64,000 bases of DNA from Streptomyces fildesensis (GTDB lineage Bacteria > Actinomycetota > Actinomycetes > Streptomycetales > Streptomycetaceae), in the NCBI RefSeq assembly GCF_016107395.1, contig NZ_JAAIKO010000002.1, forward strand, positions 1 through 64,000, given 5' to 3'. This document shows, one piece after another, positions 7,666-16,346 of this stretch. Numbering within the stretch: position 1 is the first letter of the stretch; each line of letters starts with the position of its first letter. The translations under genes were made by a program, and so were the position numbers. The notes under the pieces were generated by a model. That model was not told where the DNA came from. It searched no databases and saw only the letters and a program-made list of their open reading frames with translations.

Positions 7666-9600
7666 ATGAACGCATTGAATGAGCGGGACCAAGAGGCCGC
7701 CGATAGGCTCCGCGAGGTATTCAGTGAATCCGATTTGATCCAGTCAGTACTGACCACGAACGATCGCGTGATTGCTCGTGTTACGGACGGCATCTATCGT
7801 CAGCCTGGGTCAGCAATCAGGGAACTTATTGCGAACGCCTACGATGCGGATGCTACTTGGGTGTCGGTCAAGACCGATGCACCAAAATTCAGCCGTATCA
7901 CTGTCGAGGACAATGGTACGGGAATGACCCCGGATGCGGTCATTCATTTGCTGCATAACATCGGTGGAAGTGCAAAACGAACCGAGCAAGGACGCGAGCT
8001 CGGGATTTCCTCAGCGACTGACCCGAACACCAGCCCCAGCGGGCGTAAGCTCATTGGAAAGCTAGGGATCGGAATCTTCTCCGTTTCCCAGCTGACACAC
8101 AGTTTTCAGATCATCACAAAGACGGCGAGTGACCGGTACCGCACAATTGTTCTGGTCAACCTCCAGCAGTTTGCGGACGGTTCCACAGAAGGCGATGAAG
8201 CCGAATTTGCAGCGGGCAAATATCAGGTTTGGCGAGAGCCGGATGATGACACCGATGCACATGGCACAACGATTGTTCTAACTGCTATTCGCCCGCAGAC
8301 AAGAAACAGCTTGTGTAGCGAACAGCTGTGGGGTGCGGTCAATAACGCAGTAAGGGACGAGTCGGGGAATAAAGCATCTCCAATCATTCCCACTTATCAT
8401 ATTGGACATCTTGATGAAAGAGGTCTGCATAGCAGGCTTCCCGCTCTTCCGTGGGATGAGGAGGACGACCCCCGGGACGCATTTTTGAAGATGGTGAAAA
8501 GTGTCTGGTCCGTCGCTCAAGGGCGAACCTCAGTTAAACTCACAGAGATCTTCGACAATTATCTTCAAATGCTCTGGAGCCTCGCTCTTGCATTGCCTCT
8601 CCCTTATGTTGAAAAGAATGTTCTAGACGAAAGCGTTGCGGACGACTGGGCCTATTTCTACAAGCTTGCAAACTCGTCGAAGGGTGCGGCCCAGAAAATT
8701 CAGAGTGAGGACCCAGAGAAGACCGTACGCGATCTCGCCGGCCTGCCTGTTCCTGCTGCCGAGTCGGTTGAATTTAGAGTTCTCGTAGATGGTGTGCAAC
8801 TCAGTAGGCCGTTGAGGTTCCGCGATCTTCCTACAACCCAACACGTGCTGAAGAAACCCATGGTGTTCGTCGGCTCACTGCGGCAAGAATTCCGAGGATT
8901 CGATCGGGATATCAGTGCGGGTCCACTGGAATTCGAAGGTTACCTTTTCTGGACACCTAAAGTGGCACCTACGGAACATCAGGGCGTGCTTGTTCGTATC
9001 CATGGGGCGAGTGGCACGCTGTTTGACTCGACGTTCCTTAACTATCAAGTCGCGGAATTGACGCGCCTGCGGCAGATCACGTGTGAAATCTTCGTCAAGC
9101 AGGGACTGGAAGCCGCTCTTAACATCGACCGTGAGAGCTTTAATACCGCTCACCCGCACACGGTTGTACTTACGCAGTGGGTGCATAGCGCATTGCGTCA
9201 GCTAGCAAATTCGCAGAAAAGCCAGGCGGGGCAACTCCGAGAGGAACAGCGAGGCTCAAGAAGACGCGACGCGGAAGATCACATCAGTCGAATCGTAGAG
9301 TCTGCCAACTCGGTGCGAACAGACGGTGAAGGAGTAATTCCGCACATTCATTTTACGCGCCATGATCAGGTGGCGACTCCTTATGGCGAAGGAATTACTC
9401 AATCTTTCGATCTCGACCGAGTTATTGCAGAGATTCCGGATGGGTCCCTCACTACGCCAAATCCTATCAGTCTCCGAAAACTCGAAGCGATCACCAAGGT
9501 GATGTCTGTGTACGGGGTGTTCGACCACCTAACCCCGAAGGAACAAGACAACCTACTTGGGTCCATCCTTGGCATCATGGAGGCTGAAAACCTTGGCTGA
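7666..9600 (+). CDS. GHKL/HSP90-like ATPase of a two-gene accessory operon
   Basis: A 644-residue ATPase with a Bergerat fold at its N-terminus: N-box ELIANAYDAD (53-62, Asn57), G1 box DNGTGM (82-87), G2 box GKLGIGIFS (131-139) and a later HGTTIVL strand. A middle region ends in the segment FLNYQVAELTRLRQ...EIFVKQGLEAALNIDRESFN. This looks like the transducer/S5-like part of HSP90-, MutL- or MORC-type ATPases. There is no kinase phospho-acceptor domain or membrane segment. AT-richer codons set it apart from its neighbours, a sign of transfer. It overlaps the next gene by 8 bp. Such ATPases often occur in phage-defence loci; a defence role here is inference. Confidence 0.8.
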   Translation: MNALNERDQEAADRLREVFSESDLIQSVLTTNDRVIARVTDGIYRQPGSAIRELIANAYDADATWVSVKTDAPKFSRITVEDNGTGMTPDAVIHLLHNIGGSAKRTEQGRELGISSATDPNTSPSGRKLIGKLGIGIFSVSQLTHSFQIITKTASDRYRTIVLVNLQQFADGSTEGDEAEFAAGKYQVWREPDDDTDAHGTTIVLTAIRPQTRNSLCSEQLWGAVNNAVRDESGNKASPIIPTYHIGHLDERGLHSRLPALPWDEEDDPRDAFLKMVKSVWSVAQGRTSVKLTEIFDNYLQMLWSLALALPLPYVEKNVLDESVADDWAYFYKLANSSKGAAQKIQSEDPEKTVRDLAGLPVPAAESVEFRVLVDGVQLSRPLRFRDLPTTQHVLKKPMVFVGSLRQEFRGFDRDISAGPLEFEGYLFWTPKVAPTEHQGVLVRIHGASGTLFDSTFLNYQVAELTRLRQITCEIFVKQGLEAALNIDRESFNTAHPHTVVLTQWVHSALRQLANSQKSQAGQLREEQRGSRRRDAEDHISRIVESANSVRTDGEGVIPHIHFTRHDQVATPYGEGITQSFDLDRVIAEIPDGSLTTPNPISLRKLEAITKVMSVYGVFDHLTPKEQDNLLGSILGIMEAENLG

Positions 9601-10774
9601 AGAAGTGACAGACATTGAGGAGCCCGATGACCTTCGGGCCCTGCTTGGCGATGGCCCGATGGAATTTCCGACGCCAACGAAACGTGAGTTCAAGCCGTGG
9701 CACAGACCGCGGAAGCAGTATGTACGGCGCGTTCAGTGGTCCCGAGAGATTGGTCGCCTTGCGCGCGATCTAAAACTCGCCGAGGGTGAGCTCCGTTACT
9801 TGACTCTGCCAGGAAATGATCTGCTCGACGTTCGGCATATTGCAAATACAATTTGTTTGCCGCATAAAGTGAAACTTCGATATCTCGGATTCAATACAGC
9901 TGCGATGCCGAAAGCGGCTGATCAGTCCAAACTTAATATCTCCCAGTTCTCCGCCAATAGAATGGACTGCATTCACCCTGAGTCCGAAGTCTTCCCTGGG
10001 GATTTTCGTGAGGTGGGGGATAGTAATTCTGTTCCGTGGCGACGGGTCAGGAGGGAAGGCCCGTTTCATGTGATTAATATTGACCTGTGTGGCGGATTCG
10101 CAGGACGCGAGAAATCTAACGGAATTCCAAACTATTTCAAAGCCCTGCAAGCCATACTTCACAACCAGGCGAGTTCCGATGAAGATTTCCTGCTCTTCAT
10201 TACAACTCGGATGGATGATGACAATGTCGCCGATGATAAAAAAGAGGCTTTGCTCCAATTGGCGCAACAAATCCACGATGCCTGCGAGGCGTATGCATCG
10301 GGTTTCGCTGAGGCATGGGGCGTGCCTGAGGGCGATTTGCCCGTACGGGTATCAGAGTTCTTCGGTGCAGGCGAAGCCTTCATGATGGGACTGACGCAGT
10401 GGATAGTCTCGCATGGAGTGGAAGCCGGATTGAAAGCGTCCGTGTGCAGCTTTATGACGTATCGTACGGGTTCTAGCGGCGGTGAAGACGATATTGTGTC
10501 ACTGGCAATTCGGTTCAAGCCGGATCCTTTCATTCCCGCTGACCGTTATGGTCTGGCAGGGCCCCGTGCGGTACCAGAACCAGATTCCGCAAAACTGTGC
10601 AAGCAGTCTGCTGCTATCCCCAGACGAGTCCGCGATCGAGTGCGCGTAGACGAAATTCTTCGATCTCAATCCGATGAATTTCAAAGGTGTATAGAAGAGT
10701 CTTCGATGCTCCTTGGTGCTGCCGGATATGACCCAGATAGGTATTGCGAATGGGTTGCGCAAGAAGGCGGCTGA
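9593..10774 (+). CDS. Rossmann-like PP_RS20740-type partner protein
   Basis: A 393-residue protein. The TTG at 9593 is chosen because GGAGG (9579-9583) stands 9 nt upstream inside the previous gene; GTG 9605 is the alternative. Visible strands fit a methyltransferase-like Rossmann fold: LTLPGNDLLDVR (from residue 71; motif I position), LRYLGFN (motif II), VINIDLCGGF (160-169, motif IV) and LLFITTR (strand 5). A helical C-terminal half follows. I recall this pattern as the PP_RS20740 family, of unknown function and similar in style to TcmP-type partners. Catalysis is unproven: the glycine-rich loop is weak. Low GC and coupling to the ATPase indicate one functional unit. Confidence 0.7.
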   Translation: MAEEVTDIEEPDDLRALLGDGPMEFPTPTKREFKPWHRPRKQYVRRVQWSREIGRLARDLKLAEGELRYLTLPGNDLLDVRHIANTICLPHKVKLRYLGFNTAAMPKAADQSKLNISQFSANRMDCIHPESEVFPGDFREVGDSNSVPWRRVRREGPFHVINIDLCGGFAGREKSNGIPNYFKALQAILHNQASSDEDFLLFITTRMDDDNVADDKKEALLQLAQQIHDACEAYASGFAEAWGVPEGDLPVRVSEFFGAGEAFMMGLTQWIVSHGVEAGLKASVCSFMTYRTGSSGGEDDIVSLAIRFKPDPFIPADRYGLAGPRAVPEPDSAKLCKQSAAIPRRVRDRVRVDEILRSQSDEFQRCIEESSMLLGAAGYDPDRYCEWVAQEGG

Positions 10775-11223
10775 GCGGCTGCTAAGAAGCGGTATGACAC
10801 GGCACTTGCCCGCCGACCCCATGCCGAGTGTGCCCGGCGTTGGTTTTGCTCCCTCTGCGAGGTCGGTAGAGGAGTTCGGTCTCAGCTGCAGTCTCATTCG
10901 TGGGCCCATCCGCAGAAATCCACGGCGGTAAGGGAACATTCGCCTTGCCCCCTAAGCTGCGGAAATGAGATCTTGGCGGACGGTGTCGGACGGCCACGGA
11001 ACAAGATCGGACACCTCGTAATGCGGAGGTCTCGGATTCGATCGCCCCTCCCACATCGGAGCCGGCGGCGCTCTGACAGCCAGTAACGGCGTCAGCTCCG
11101 GGCCGCCTGGGGGCCGTCCGAGGTCAACCAAGGACGACAAACAACAACCATTGACGACTGCTTCCAGGCCGCTCACCGCGGATTCCTTAGCCTTCTCCCG
11201 TGCCACGTAGGGCGGTATGTCAG
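10775..11223. other. Gene-free right end of the foreign block
   Basis: I see no convincing coding region here. Short open frames on both strands lack ribosome sites and recognisable domains. The stretch returns to high GC and contains the tRNA-Thr remnant. It ends where glnA2 coding sequence resumes at 11,224, so it holds the junction between the acquired DNA and the core chromosome. Confidence 0.55.
11015..11043 (+). other. tRNA-Thr(CGU) 3'-part remnant, possible old attachment site
   Basis: The 29-nt stretch reads as an anticodon loop CTCGTAA, the 3' anticodon stem and variable region (TGCGGAGGTC), and the start of a T-arm (CGGATTCGATC). Sequence upstream does not pair with the stem, and the T-stem is not completed downstream, so it is not a working tRNA. 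tRNA-Thr(CGT) genes carry the same block, and tRNA 3' halves are usual att cores of AICEs. Identification is from pattern memory. Confidence 0.5.
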
Positions 11224-11310
11224 TTCCTGCGCAACAAGAAGCAGGAGTGGGAGGAGTACCGCTCCGAGGTCACCGCCTTCGAGCTGCGGAAGAACCTGCC
11301 GAACCTGTAA
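11224..11310 (+). pseudogene. glnA2: 3'-terminal 28 codons of glutamine synthetase-like glnA2
   Basis: The frame FLRNKKQEWEEYRSEVTAFE to the TAA at 11308-11310 matches, from memory, the conserved end of Streptomyces GlnA2, a glutamine-synthetase-like protein linked to polyamine metabolism. Homology starts sharply at TTCCTGCGC (11,224); the sequence before it is not glnA2. The rest of the gene must lie left of the foreign block, or be lost. Either the block split glnA2, or it carries a replacement 3' end at its far side, as many integrating elements do. Confidence 0.8.
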
Positions 11311-11326
11311 GAGCGTCTCGTTCGTG

Positions 11327-11371
11327 ACGGCATCCGGGCCGGCGGCGTCATGCCGTCGGCCCGGATGCCGT
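11327..11371. terminator. Strong bidirectional terminator after glnA2
   Basis: A 20-bp inverted repeat with one mismatch (11327-11346 with 11352-11371) encloses a 5-nt loop, and TT follows on the plus side. It separates the glnA2 end from the convergent FAD-oxidase gene. Confidence 0.8.
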
Positions 11372-11392
11372 TTGCGCTGCCGCCCTTGGTGG

Positions 11393-12772
11393 CTACGGGG
11401 CCGGGGCGATGTTCTGGTTGGCGTGGAAGAGGTTGTCCGGGTCGTAGGTGCGTTTGAGCGCCGTGAGCCGGTCGTAGTGGTCGCCGTAGGTGGCCCTGAC
11501 GCGGTCCTGGCTCTCGCCGGCGCCGATGAAGTTGACGTAGCCGCCGCCCATGGAGTGCGGGTGCAGGTCCTCCCAGTAGTTGACGCACCAGTCCTTCACG
11601 AGCCCCGCGTTGGCCGGGTCGGGGTCGATGCCGCCGATGACGCCGGACCACATGGCGTCCCGGTAGGCCCATGCCGTGTCGCCCGCGGCGACCCGGTGCG
11701 CGGCTCCGTCGACCGGGTAGAGGTGCATGGTCGACAGGTCGGTGGGGAGGTTCTCGGCGTACTTGGCGTGCACGTCGATGGCGTCGTCCGTGATCCGGTC
11801 GAAGAAGTCACCGCGCCAGTACCACTGCAGGCCCTTCGGGATCAGCTCGTCGAACATGGTCTGCAGCATGGGGTACGGCATCGGCGTCGAGAAGTGGAAG
11901 GCCGGCGTGCCCGCGTCGTTCACCGGGGCCAGGGCCTGCTCGATGCCGTCCGGGTCCCCGGTCCAGCACCACACGACACCGCACATCTTGCGGCCGTGGA
12001 TCTCCTCGGGGAACGGGGGGCCGGGCGGGACGGCCAGGACGGCGAAGAAGCCGTTCAGGTCCTCGGGCGCCTGCGGCAGGAAGTCGCGGTACCAGCGCAG
12101 CACCTCGTGGATGTGGTCGACCGGCCAGAGGCTGATCGCGAGACCGACGGTGTGCACCGGGTGCAGCCGGAAGCGGAACGAGGTGACGATGCCGAAGTTG
12201 CCGCCACCGCCGCGCAGCGCCCAGAACAGGTCCGGGTTCTCGTTCTCGCTCGCGGTGACGAAGCTGCCGTCGGCGAGCACCACGTCGGCGGCCACCAGAC
12301 TGTCCATCGTGAGGCCGTACTTGCGGGTGAGGTGGCCGTGGCCGCCGCCGAGGGTGAGCCCGCCGACGCCGGTCGTCGACATGATGCCGGCGGGTACGGC
12401 CAGCCCGAACGCGTGGGTGGCGTGGTCCAGGTCGCCGAGCTGGGACCCGCCGCCGACCCGGGCGGTCTTCGCGGCGGGGTCGACACGCACCCAGCGCATC
12501 GGTGACAGATCGACGGTGACGCCGTCGTCGACCAGGCACAGACCGGCGCCGCTGTGCCCGCCGCCCCGGACGGCGAGTTCCAGTCCCTGCTCACGGACGA
12601 AGTCCACCGCGGCCATGACGTCCGCCGTGTCGGAGCAGCGCACGATCGCGGCCGGGCGCTTGTCGACCATGGCGTTGTAGACCTTGCGGGCCTCCGGGTA
12701 GTCGGGATCCTCCGGAGCGATGACCGGGCCGCGCAACGCGGTCCGCATCGCTTCAAGTGTGCTGCCGTCCAT
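11393..12772 (-). CDS. FAD-linked oxidase of the BBE type
   Basis: A 459-residue FAD-dependent oxidase. The N-terminal FAD_binding_4 domain has the flavin-linking motif RGGGHSGAG, whose His usually bonds FAD covalently. The C-terminus carries the berberine-bridge motif YDPDNLFHANQNI. Related enzymes oxidise sugars or alkaloid- and polyketide-like molecules; the substrate is unknown. The ATG at 12772 has GAGGAG six bases upstream; a longer reading to 12910 gives a Pro/Gly-rich extension without family support. No secretion signal. It is a lone gene convergent with glnA2 and divergent from the molybdoenzyme gene. Confidence 0.85.
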   Translation of the reverse strand: MDGSTLEAMRTALRGPVIAPEDPDYPEARKVYNAMVDKRPAAIVRCSDTADVMAAVDFVREQGLELAVRGGGHSGAGLCLVDDGVTVDLSPMRWVRVDPAAKTARVGGGSQLGDLDHATHAFGLAVPAGIMSTTGVGGLTLGGGHGHLTRKYGLTMDSLVAADVVLADGSFVTASENENPDLFWALRGGGGNFGIVTSFRFRLHPVHTVGLAISLWPVDHIHEVLRWYRDFLPQAPEDLNGFFAVLAVPPGPPFPEEIHGRKMCGVVWCWTGDPDGIEQALAPVNDAGTPAFHFSTPMPYPMLQTMFDELIPKGLQWYWRGDFFDRITDDAIDVHAKYAENLPTDLSTMHLYPVDGAAHRVAAGDTAWAYRDAMWSGVIGGIDPDPANAGLVKDWCVNYWEDLHPHSMGGGYVNFIGAGESQDRVRATYGDHYDRLTALKRTYDPDNLFHANQNIAPAP

Positions 12773-12986
12773 GGCGATCTCCTCGGCGAGACTCGGGCCG
12801 CCTCCTCCACCTGGCCGCTCCCCGGCCGGGCCGCCGGTGGGCGGTTGTGCGCCGACGCCCTGGGCACCCTCCATCTGCCATGGGGCATCGCGGACCCCAG
12901 GCCGATACATCCAGCATCCCGCCGGTCGGGGAGGATCGCATGTTCACCCGGATGCCTGGGTTCGGCCGGAAGCGCACCATGAAGGA

Positions 12987-14105
12987 ATGGACGGACGCTT
13001 CGCCGACATCAGCCCGGCCGGCCGCCTCGCGGATCCCGCGGAGGGGATCAGCCCGGAGGAACTCGCGCTCGCGGCCCGCAACCACGGCCTGCCGCTGGAG
13101 GCCCTGCGCTACGACCTGACCCCGCCGGGACTGCACTACGTGCTGGTCCACTACGACATCCCCGCCGCCCGGGAGGACGACTGGCGGCTCACCGTGGGAG
13201 GCAGCGTCCGGACGGCGCTGACACTGGACATGGCGGCCCTGCGCTCGTTCCCCGCCGTCACCCACCGCGTGACGATGGAGTGCGCGGGCAACGGCCGGGC
13301 GCGGCTCACCCCGCGGCCGGTGAGCCAGCCGTGGCTGGTCGAGGCGGTCGGAACGGCCGAGTGGACCGGGGTGCCGCTGCGAGTGCTGCTCGCCGAGGCG
13401 GGAGTGGAGCCGGCTGCCGTCGAGGCCGTCTTCCGCGGCGCGGACCACGGTGTCGAGCGCGGTGTCGAACAGGACTACCGGTGGAGTCTGCCGCTGGCGG
13501 TGGCCGCCGGCGCCGATCCTGAGGTGCTGGTCGCGTACGCCATGAACGGGCTGCCCCTGCCGCCGCAGCACGGCCACCCGCTGCGGCTGGTGGTGCCCGG
13601 CTGGTACGGGATGGCGCAGGTGAAGTGGCTGCGCGGGATCACGCTCACCGACACGCCGTTCACCGGATTCCAGCAGACGGTGGCGTACCGCTACCGGCAG
13701 CGGGCCGGTGAACCCGGCGAGCCGGTCACCCGGATCGCCCCGCGGGCGCTGATGATCCCGCCCGGGTTCCCGGACTTCATGTCCAGGACCCGCGTCGTAC
13801 GCCCCGGCCCGGTGCCGCTGGAGGGCAGGGCCTGGTCCGGGTTGGCACCGGTCACGAAGGCCGAGGTGAGTACGGACGACGGACGTTCCTGGCGGGCGGC
13901 CGAGCTCGCCCCGCCGGACGGACACGACCTGGCCTGGCGGAGCTGGCGGGCGTCCTGGACGGCGGAGCCCGGCCGCCATGTGCTCAGCGCCCGCGCCACC
14001 GACGCCGAGGGCAACACCCAGCCGCTCGCCCAGGCGTGGAACCGCGGCGGCTTCGGCAACAACCTCGTCCAGCGGATCACCGTCCACTGCCTTCCGGACG
14101 ACTGA
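12987..14105 (+). CDS. Sulfite oxidase-family molybdopterin oxidoreductase
   Basis: A 372-residue protein with the oxidoreductase molybdopterin domain, including MECAGNGRARL, whose Cys is the expected Mo ligand, and PLRLVVPGWYGMAQVKWL. A Mo-co dimerisation domain (ALMIPPGFPD ... EVSTDDGRSW) follows. No Tat signal or haem domain is visible, so it is probably cytoplasmic and uses a separate electron acceptor. The ATG at 12987 fits the family start, but its ribosome site (GAAGGA) is unusually close. Sulfite is the usual substrate of the family; not certain here. Confidence 0.85.
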   Translation: MDGRFADISPAGRLADPAEGISPEELALAARNHGLPLEALRYDLTPPGLHYVLVHYDIPAAREDDWRLTVGGSVRTALTLDMAALRSFPAVTHRVTMECAGNGRARLTPRPVSQPWLVEAVGTAEWTGVPLRVLLAEAGVEPAAVEAVFRGADHGVERGVEQDYRWSLPLAVAAGADPEVLVAYAMNGLPLPPQHGHPLRLVVPGWYGMAQVKWLRGITLTDTPFTGFQQTVAYRYRQRAGEPGEPVTRIAPRALMIPPGFPDFMSRTRVVRPGPVPLEGRAWSGLAPVTKAEVSTDDGRSWRAAELAPPDGHDLAWRSWRASWTAEPGRHVLSARATDAEGNTQPLAQAWNRGGFGNNLVQRITVHCLPDD

Positions 14106-14129
14106 CCTGAGCCGGGGGTCGTCCGCGCG

Positions 14130-15152
14130 TCAGCCGATGTACGCGGGGGCGAGCGCCGCCGGGGTCAGCGTGCGGGGCGTGCCGGTGCCGTCGGCGGGGA
14201 CCGTGTAGAGGTCCGCGCCGAAGTCGCCCGGCAGCGAGTAGGCGACGGTGCGGTCGTCGGTCCAGACCGCTTGGTCGTCGACGCTGCGGTTCTCGGCCAG
14301 CGGGGTCTCGCGCATCGTGGCGAGGTCGAGGGCGTAGAGCCGCCAGGGGGCGTCGGGGGACAGGCCCGGGACGCGCTTCTTGAAGACCAGACGGGTGCCG
14401 TCGGGCGAGAGCGACGGGCACTCCACGTTCGGGCGCAGCGTCGTCACGGTGCGGGCCGCGATGTCACCGCGGATGAGGTACGTCCTGCCGCCGGTGGCGA
14501 GCGTCGCGTAGAAGTGCCCGTCGTCGGCGAAGGTGACGCCCCAGAAGTTCACGTCGGTGGCGCGGTAGCGGTGGCCGTCCTTGAGGATCGTGAAGTCCTC
14601 CAGGCTGGCGTCGAGCCTGCCGGTCCTGACGTCGAGGATCGAGGTGCGGGTGGAGAAGTCGGTGCCCGCGTACGAGTCGCCGCCGACGAAGACCGTCCAG
14701 GCGGCGAGGTGGCCGCTGGGCGATACCCGGGCGCGGGTCGGGATCCCGTTCAGCGGGTAGTGCCGGGTCTCCTTGAGGTGGGAGTCGAGGACGACCGCGC
14801 GGTAGGTGTCCTGGACGGTGCCGTGCACGGACTGCAGACAGATGCCGGTGCCCGCGGCGGCGTGGAAGCGCAGACAGCGGACGCCCGAGGCGGTACGGGT
14901 CGCCCCGGGCGAGGCGGCGGGCACGGTGGCGAGTTCATCGCGGTGCGGACCCCAGGCCATGTTGCGGAAGACCATGAGCCGGGGCCCGGCCGGGGCCAGC
15001 GACACCGCGCCCTGGACGACCGGCGGGCCGCCGGCCTGCTCGGTGTTCCTGCGGGCGGCCCGGTCGGAGGCGTGCCAGACCGCCGCGCCCGCCACACAGG
15101 CGAGCACGGCGGCCGCCGCGACGAGGATCAGCAGCCGGTTCCGGGTGGTCAT
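14130..15152 (-). CDS. Membrane-anchored TolB-like beta-propeller protein
   Basis: A 340-residue protein. A single membrane anchor or signal occupies residues 5-25. Repeats of WD40/TolB type follow: RARVSPSGHLAAW, ECPSLSPDGTRLVFKK, DDQAVWTDDRTVAY, each with a SPDG/WT signature. It is probably an extracellular propeller that binds another protein or glycan; no enzyme motif is seen. It starts 20 bp behind the stop of the secreted phosphoesterase gene, so the two are one operon and may act together at the cell surface. Confidence 0.72.
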   Translation of the reverse strand: MTTRNRLLILVAAAAVLACVAGAAVWHASDRAARRNTEQAGGPPVVQGAVSLAPAGPRLMVFRNMAWGPHRDELATVPAASPGATRTASGVRCLRFHAAAGTGICLQSVHGTVQDTYRAVVLDSHLKETRHYPLNGIPTRARVSPSGHLAAWTVFVGGDSYAGTDFSTRTSILDVRTGRLDASLEDFTILKDGHRYRATDVNFWGVTFADDGHFYATLATGGRTYLIRGDIAARTVTTLRPNVECPSLSPDGTRLVFKKRVPGLSPDAPWRLYALDLATMRETPLAENRSVDDQAVWTDDRTVAYSLPGDFGADLYTVPADGTGTPRTLTPAALAPAYIG

Positions 15153-15172
15153 GGCGCCGGCTCCGCTCACGG

Positions 15173-16066
15173 TCAGCTGGTCCAGATGCCGGTGATGTCG
15201 GTGGCGGAGGCGGCGTTCCCCGCGTGCGAGGTGCCGAACATGTCCTCGAGGGTGCGCAGCAGATTGTAGTGGTTGTACGTCGTCGACGAGGTGCTGCCCG
15301 GGGTGACGCGCTGTCCGTAGAGGACGGTGGGGATGCGGTTGCCGGCCAGCCGGTTGTCCTCGTCGAAGGTGACGATCAGCAGGCTGTTGTGGGTCTTGGC
15401 CCACGTGGCGTAAGCACCGAGATTGTTCTTGATCCAGGTGTCACCGGTGCCGACGGAGCAGTCGTGCATGTCGCTGCACAGGTTCGGCACGACGAACGAG
15501 ACCTGCGGCAGCGTCGTGTAGTCCGAAGGGAACTGCGCGAACGTCTTGGCGCTGGAGGTCGGCACGTTGCTGAAGCCGAACCAGGGGTTGTGCTTCTGCG
15601 CGTACTTGCCGCTGCTGCAGGTGGTGGAGCCCTGGCTGGGGAGCGTCTCGTTGTAGCTGCCCCAGGTCTTGCCCGCGGCGATCAGCTCGGAGGCGAGGTT
15701 GGGCGCGGAGCTGAAGCCGGGGGTGACGCAGCTGTCGCCGGTCACGCCCTGGTTGCTGCCGGAGAACACCTGGTAGTAGTTCGGCTGGCTCGGGTGCGTG
15801 ACGCCGTACGAGGCGGTGAGGTTCGCGCCGCCGGTCTTCAGCGAGTTGATGTAGGGGGCGCTGGAGCTGCCGATCACCTGGTTGTACGCGTGGTTCTCCA
15901 TCATCACGACGATCACGTGGTCAGGAGTGGGGACGGCGGCCGCCGCGTGCGCGGTGGACGCGCCGCCGAGGCCGGCCCACAGGCCGACGGACGCGCCGGC
16001 CAGCCCGAGGGCGGCGGCGAGGGCGGTGAGGGGGCGACGCGGAACGGATATCGACAAGCCGGGCAC
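15173..16066 (-). CDS. Secreted phosphoesterase (acid phosphatase / phospholipase C-like)
   Basis: A 297-residue exported protein with a signal peptide containing paired arginines (VPRRPLTALAAALGLAG) and an Ala-rich cleavage region near residue 42. The PF04185 phosphoesterase signature is clear: VIVVMMENHAYNQVIG near the mature start, THPSQPNYYQVFSG, and LLIVTFDEDN towards the end, all metal- or phosphate-site regions. Family members remove phosphate from lipids or phosphomonoesters outside the cell. The GTG at 16066 is preceded by GGAGG. First gene of a two-gene operon with the TolB-like protein. Confidence 0.87.
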   Translation of the reverse strand: MPGLSISVPRRPLTALAAALGLAGASVGLWAGLGGASTAHAAAAVPTPDHVIVVMMENHAYNQVIGSSSAPYINSLKTGGANLTASYGVTHPSQPNYYQVFSGSNQGVTGDSCVTPGFSSAPNLASELIAAGKTWGSYNETLPSQGSTTCSSGKYAQKHNPWFGFSNVPTSSAKTFAQFPSDYTTLPQVSFVVPNLCSDMHDCSVGTGDTWIKNNLGAYATWAKTHNSLLIVTFDEDNRLAGNRIPTVLYGQRVTPGSTSSTTYNHYNLLRTLEDMFGTSHAGNAASATDITGIWTS

Positions 16067-16212
16067 GGCTTACCTCCGGTGGGGGGGGTATGGGGGCGCG
16101 GAGCGCTGTCAGCGTAGGAGCGGCCGGCGGAACTGAGAAGATCCGCAGACGTGAATGGCCGGGAAACGAACGGTGCGGGCCCACCGGGACGGGCGCTGCC
16201 CGCCGCCCGCAG

Positions 16213-16346
16213 GGGCAGCGCCGTCTCCCCGGACCGGCAGCGCTGTCTCCCCGGACCGTGCCGCCGGCCGTCCGGACCGGCAGCGTCCTCTCTCCGGACC
16301 GTGCCGCCGGCCGTCCGGACCGGTCCTGCCGGCCGCCCGGACCGGC
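16213..16346. repeat. GC-rich tandem repeats upstream of glnE
   Basis: A 30-bp block beginning CCGGACCGTGCCGCCGG occurs at 16251-16280 and again at 16294-16323, a period of 43. Related partial units containing CCGGACCGGCAGCG lie on each side. The repeat fills most of the 394-bp gap before glnE. Open frames across it are low-complexity and not believed. Confidence 0.7.

Noticed and set aside
11011-11060. A complete tRNA gene
   Set aside because: No acceptor stem, D-arm or 5' anticodon stem; only the 3' part is recognisable.
10713-11206. Small open frames on both strands after the Rossmann-like gene
   Set aside because: They lack ribosome sites and domains. One minus-strand frame contains SNPRPPHYE, which is just the antisense translation of tRNA-Thr sequence.
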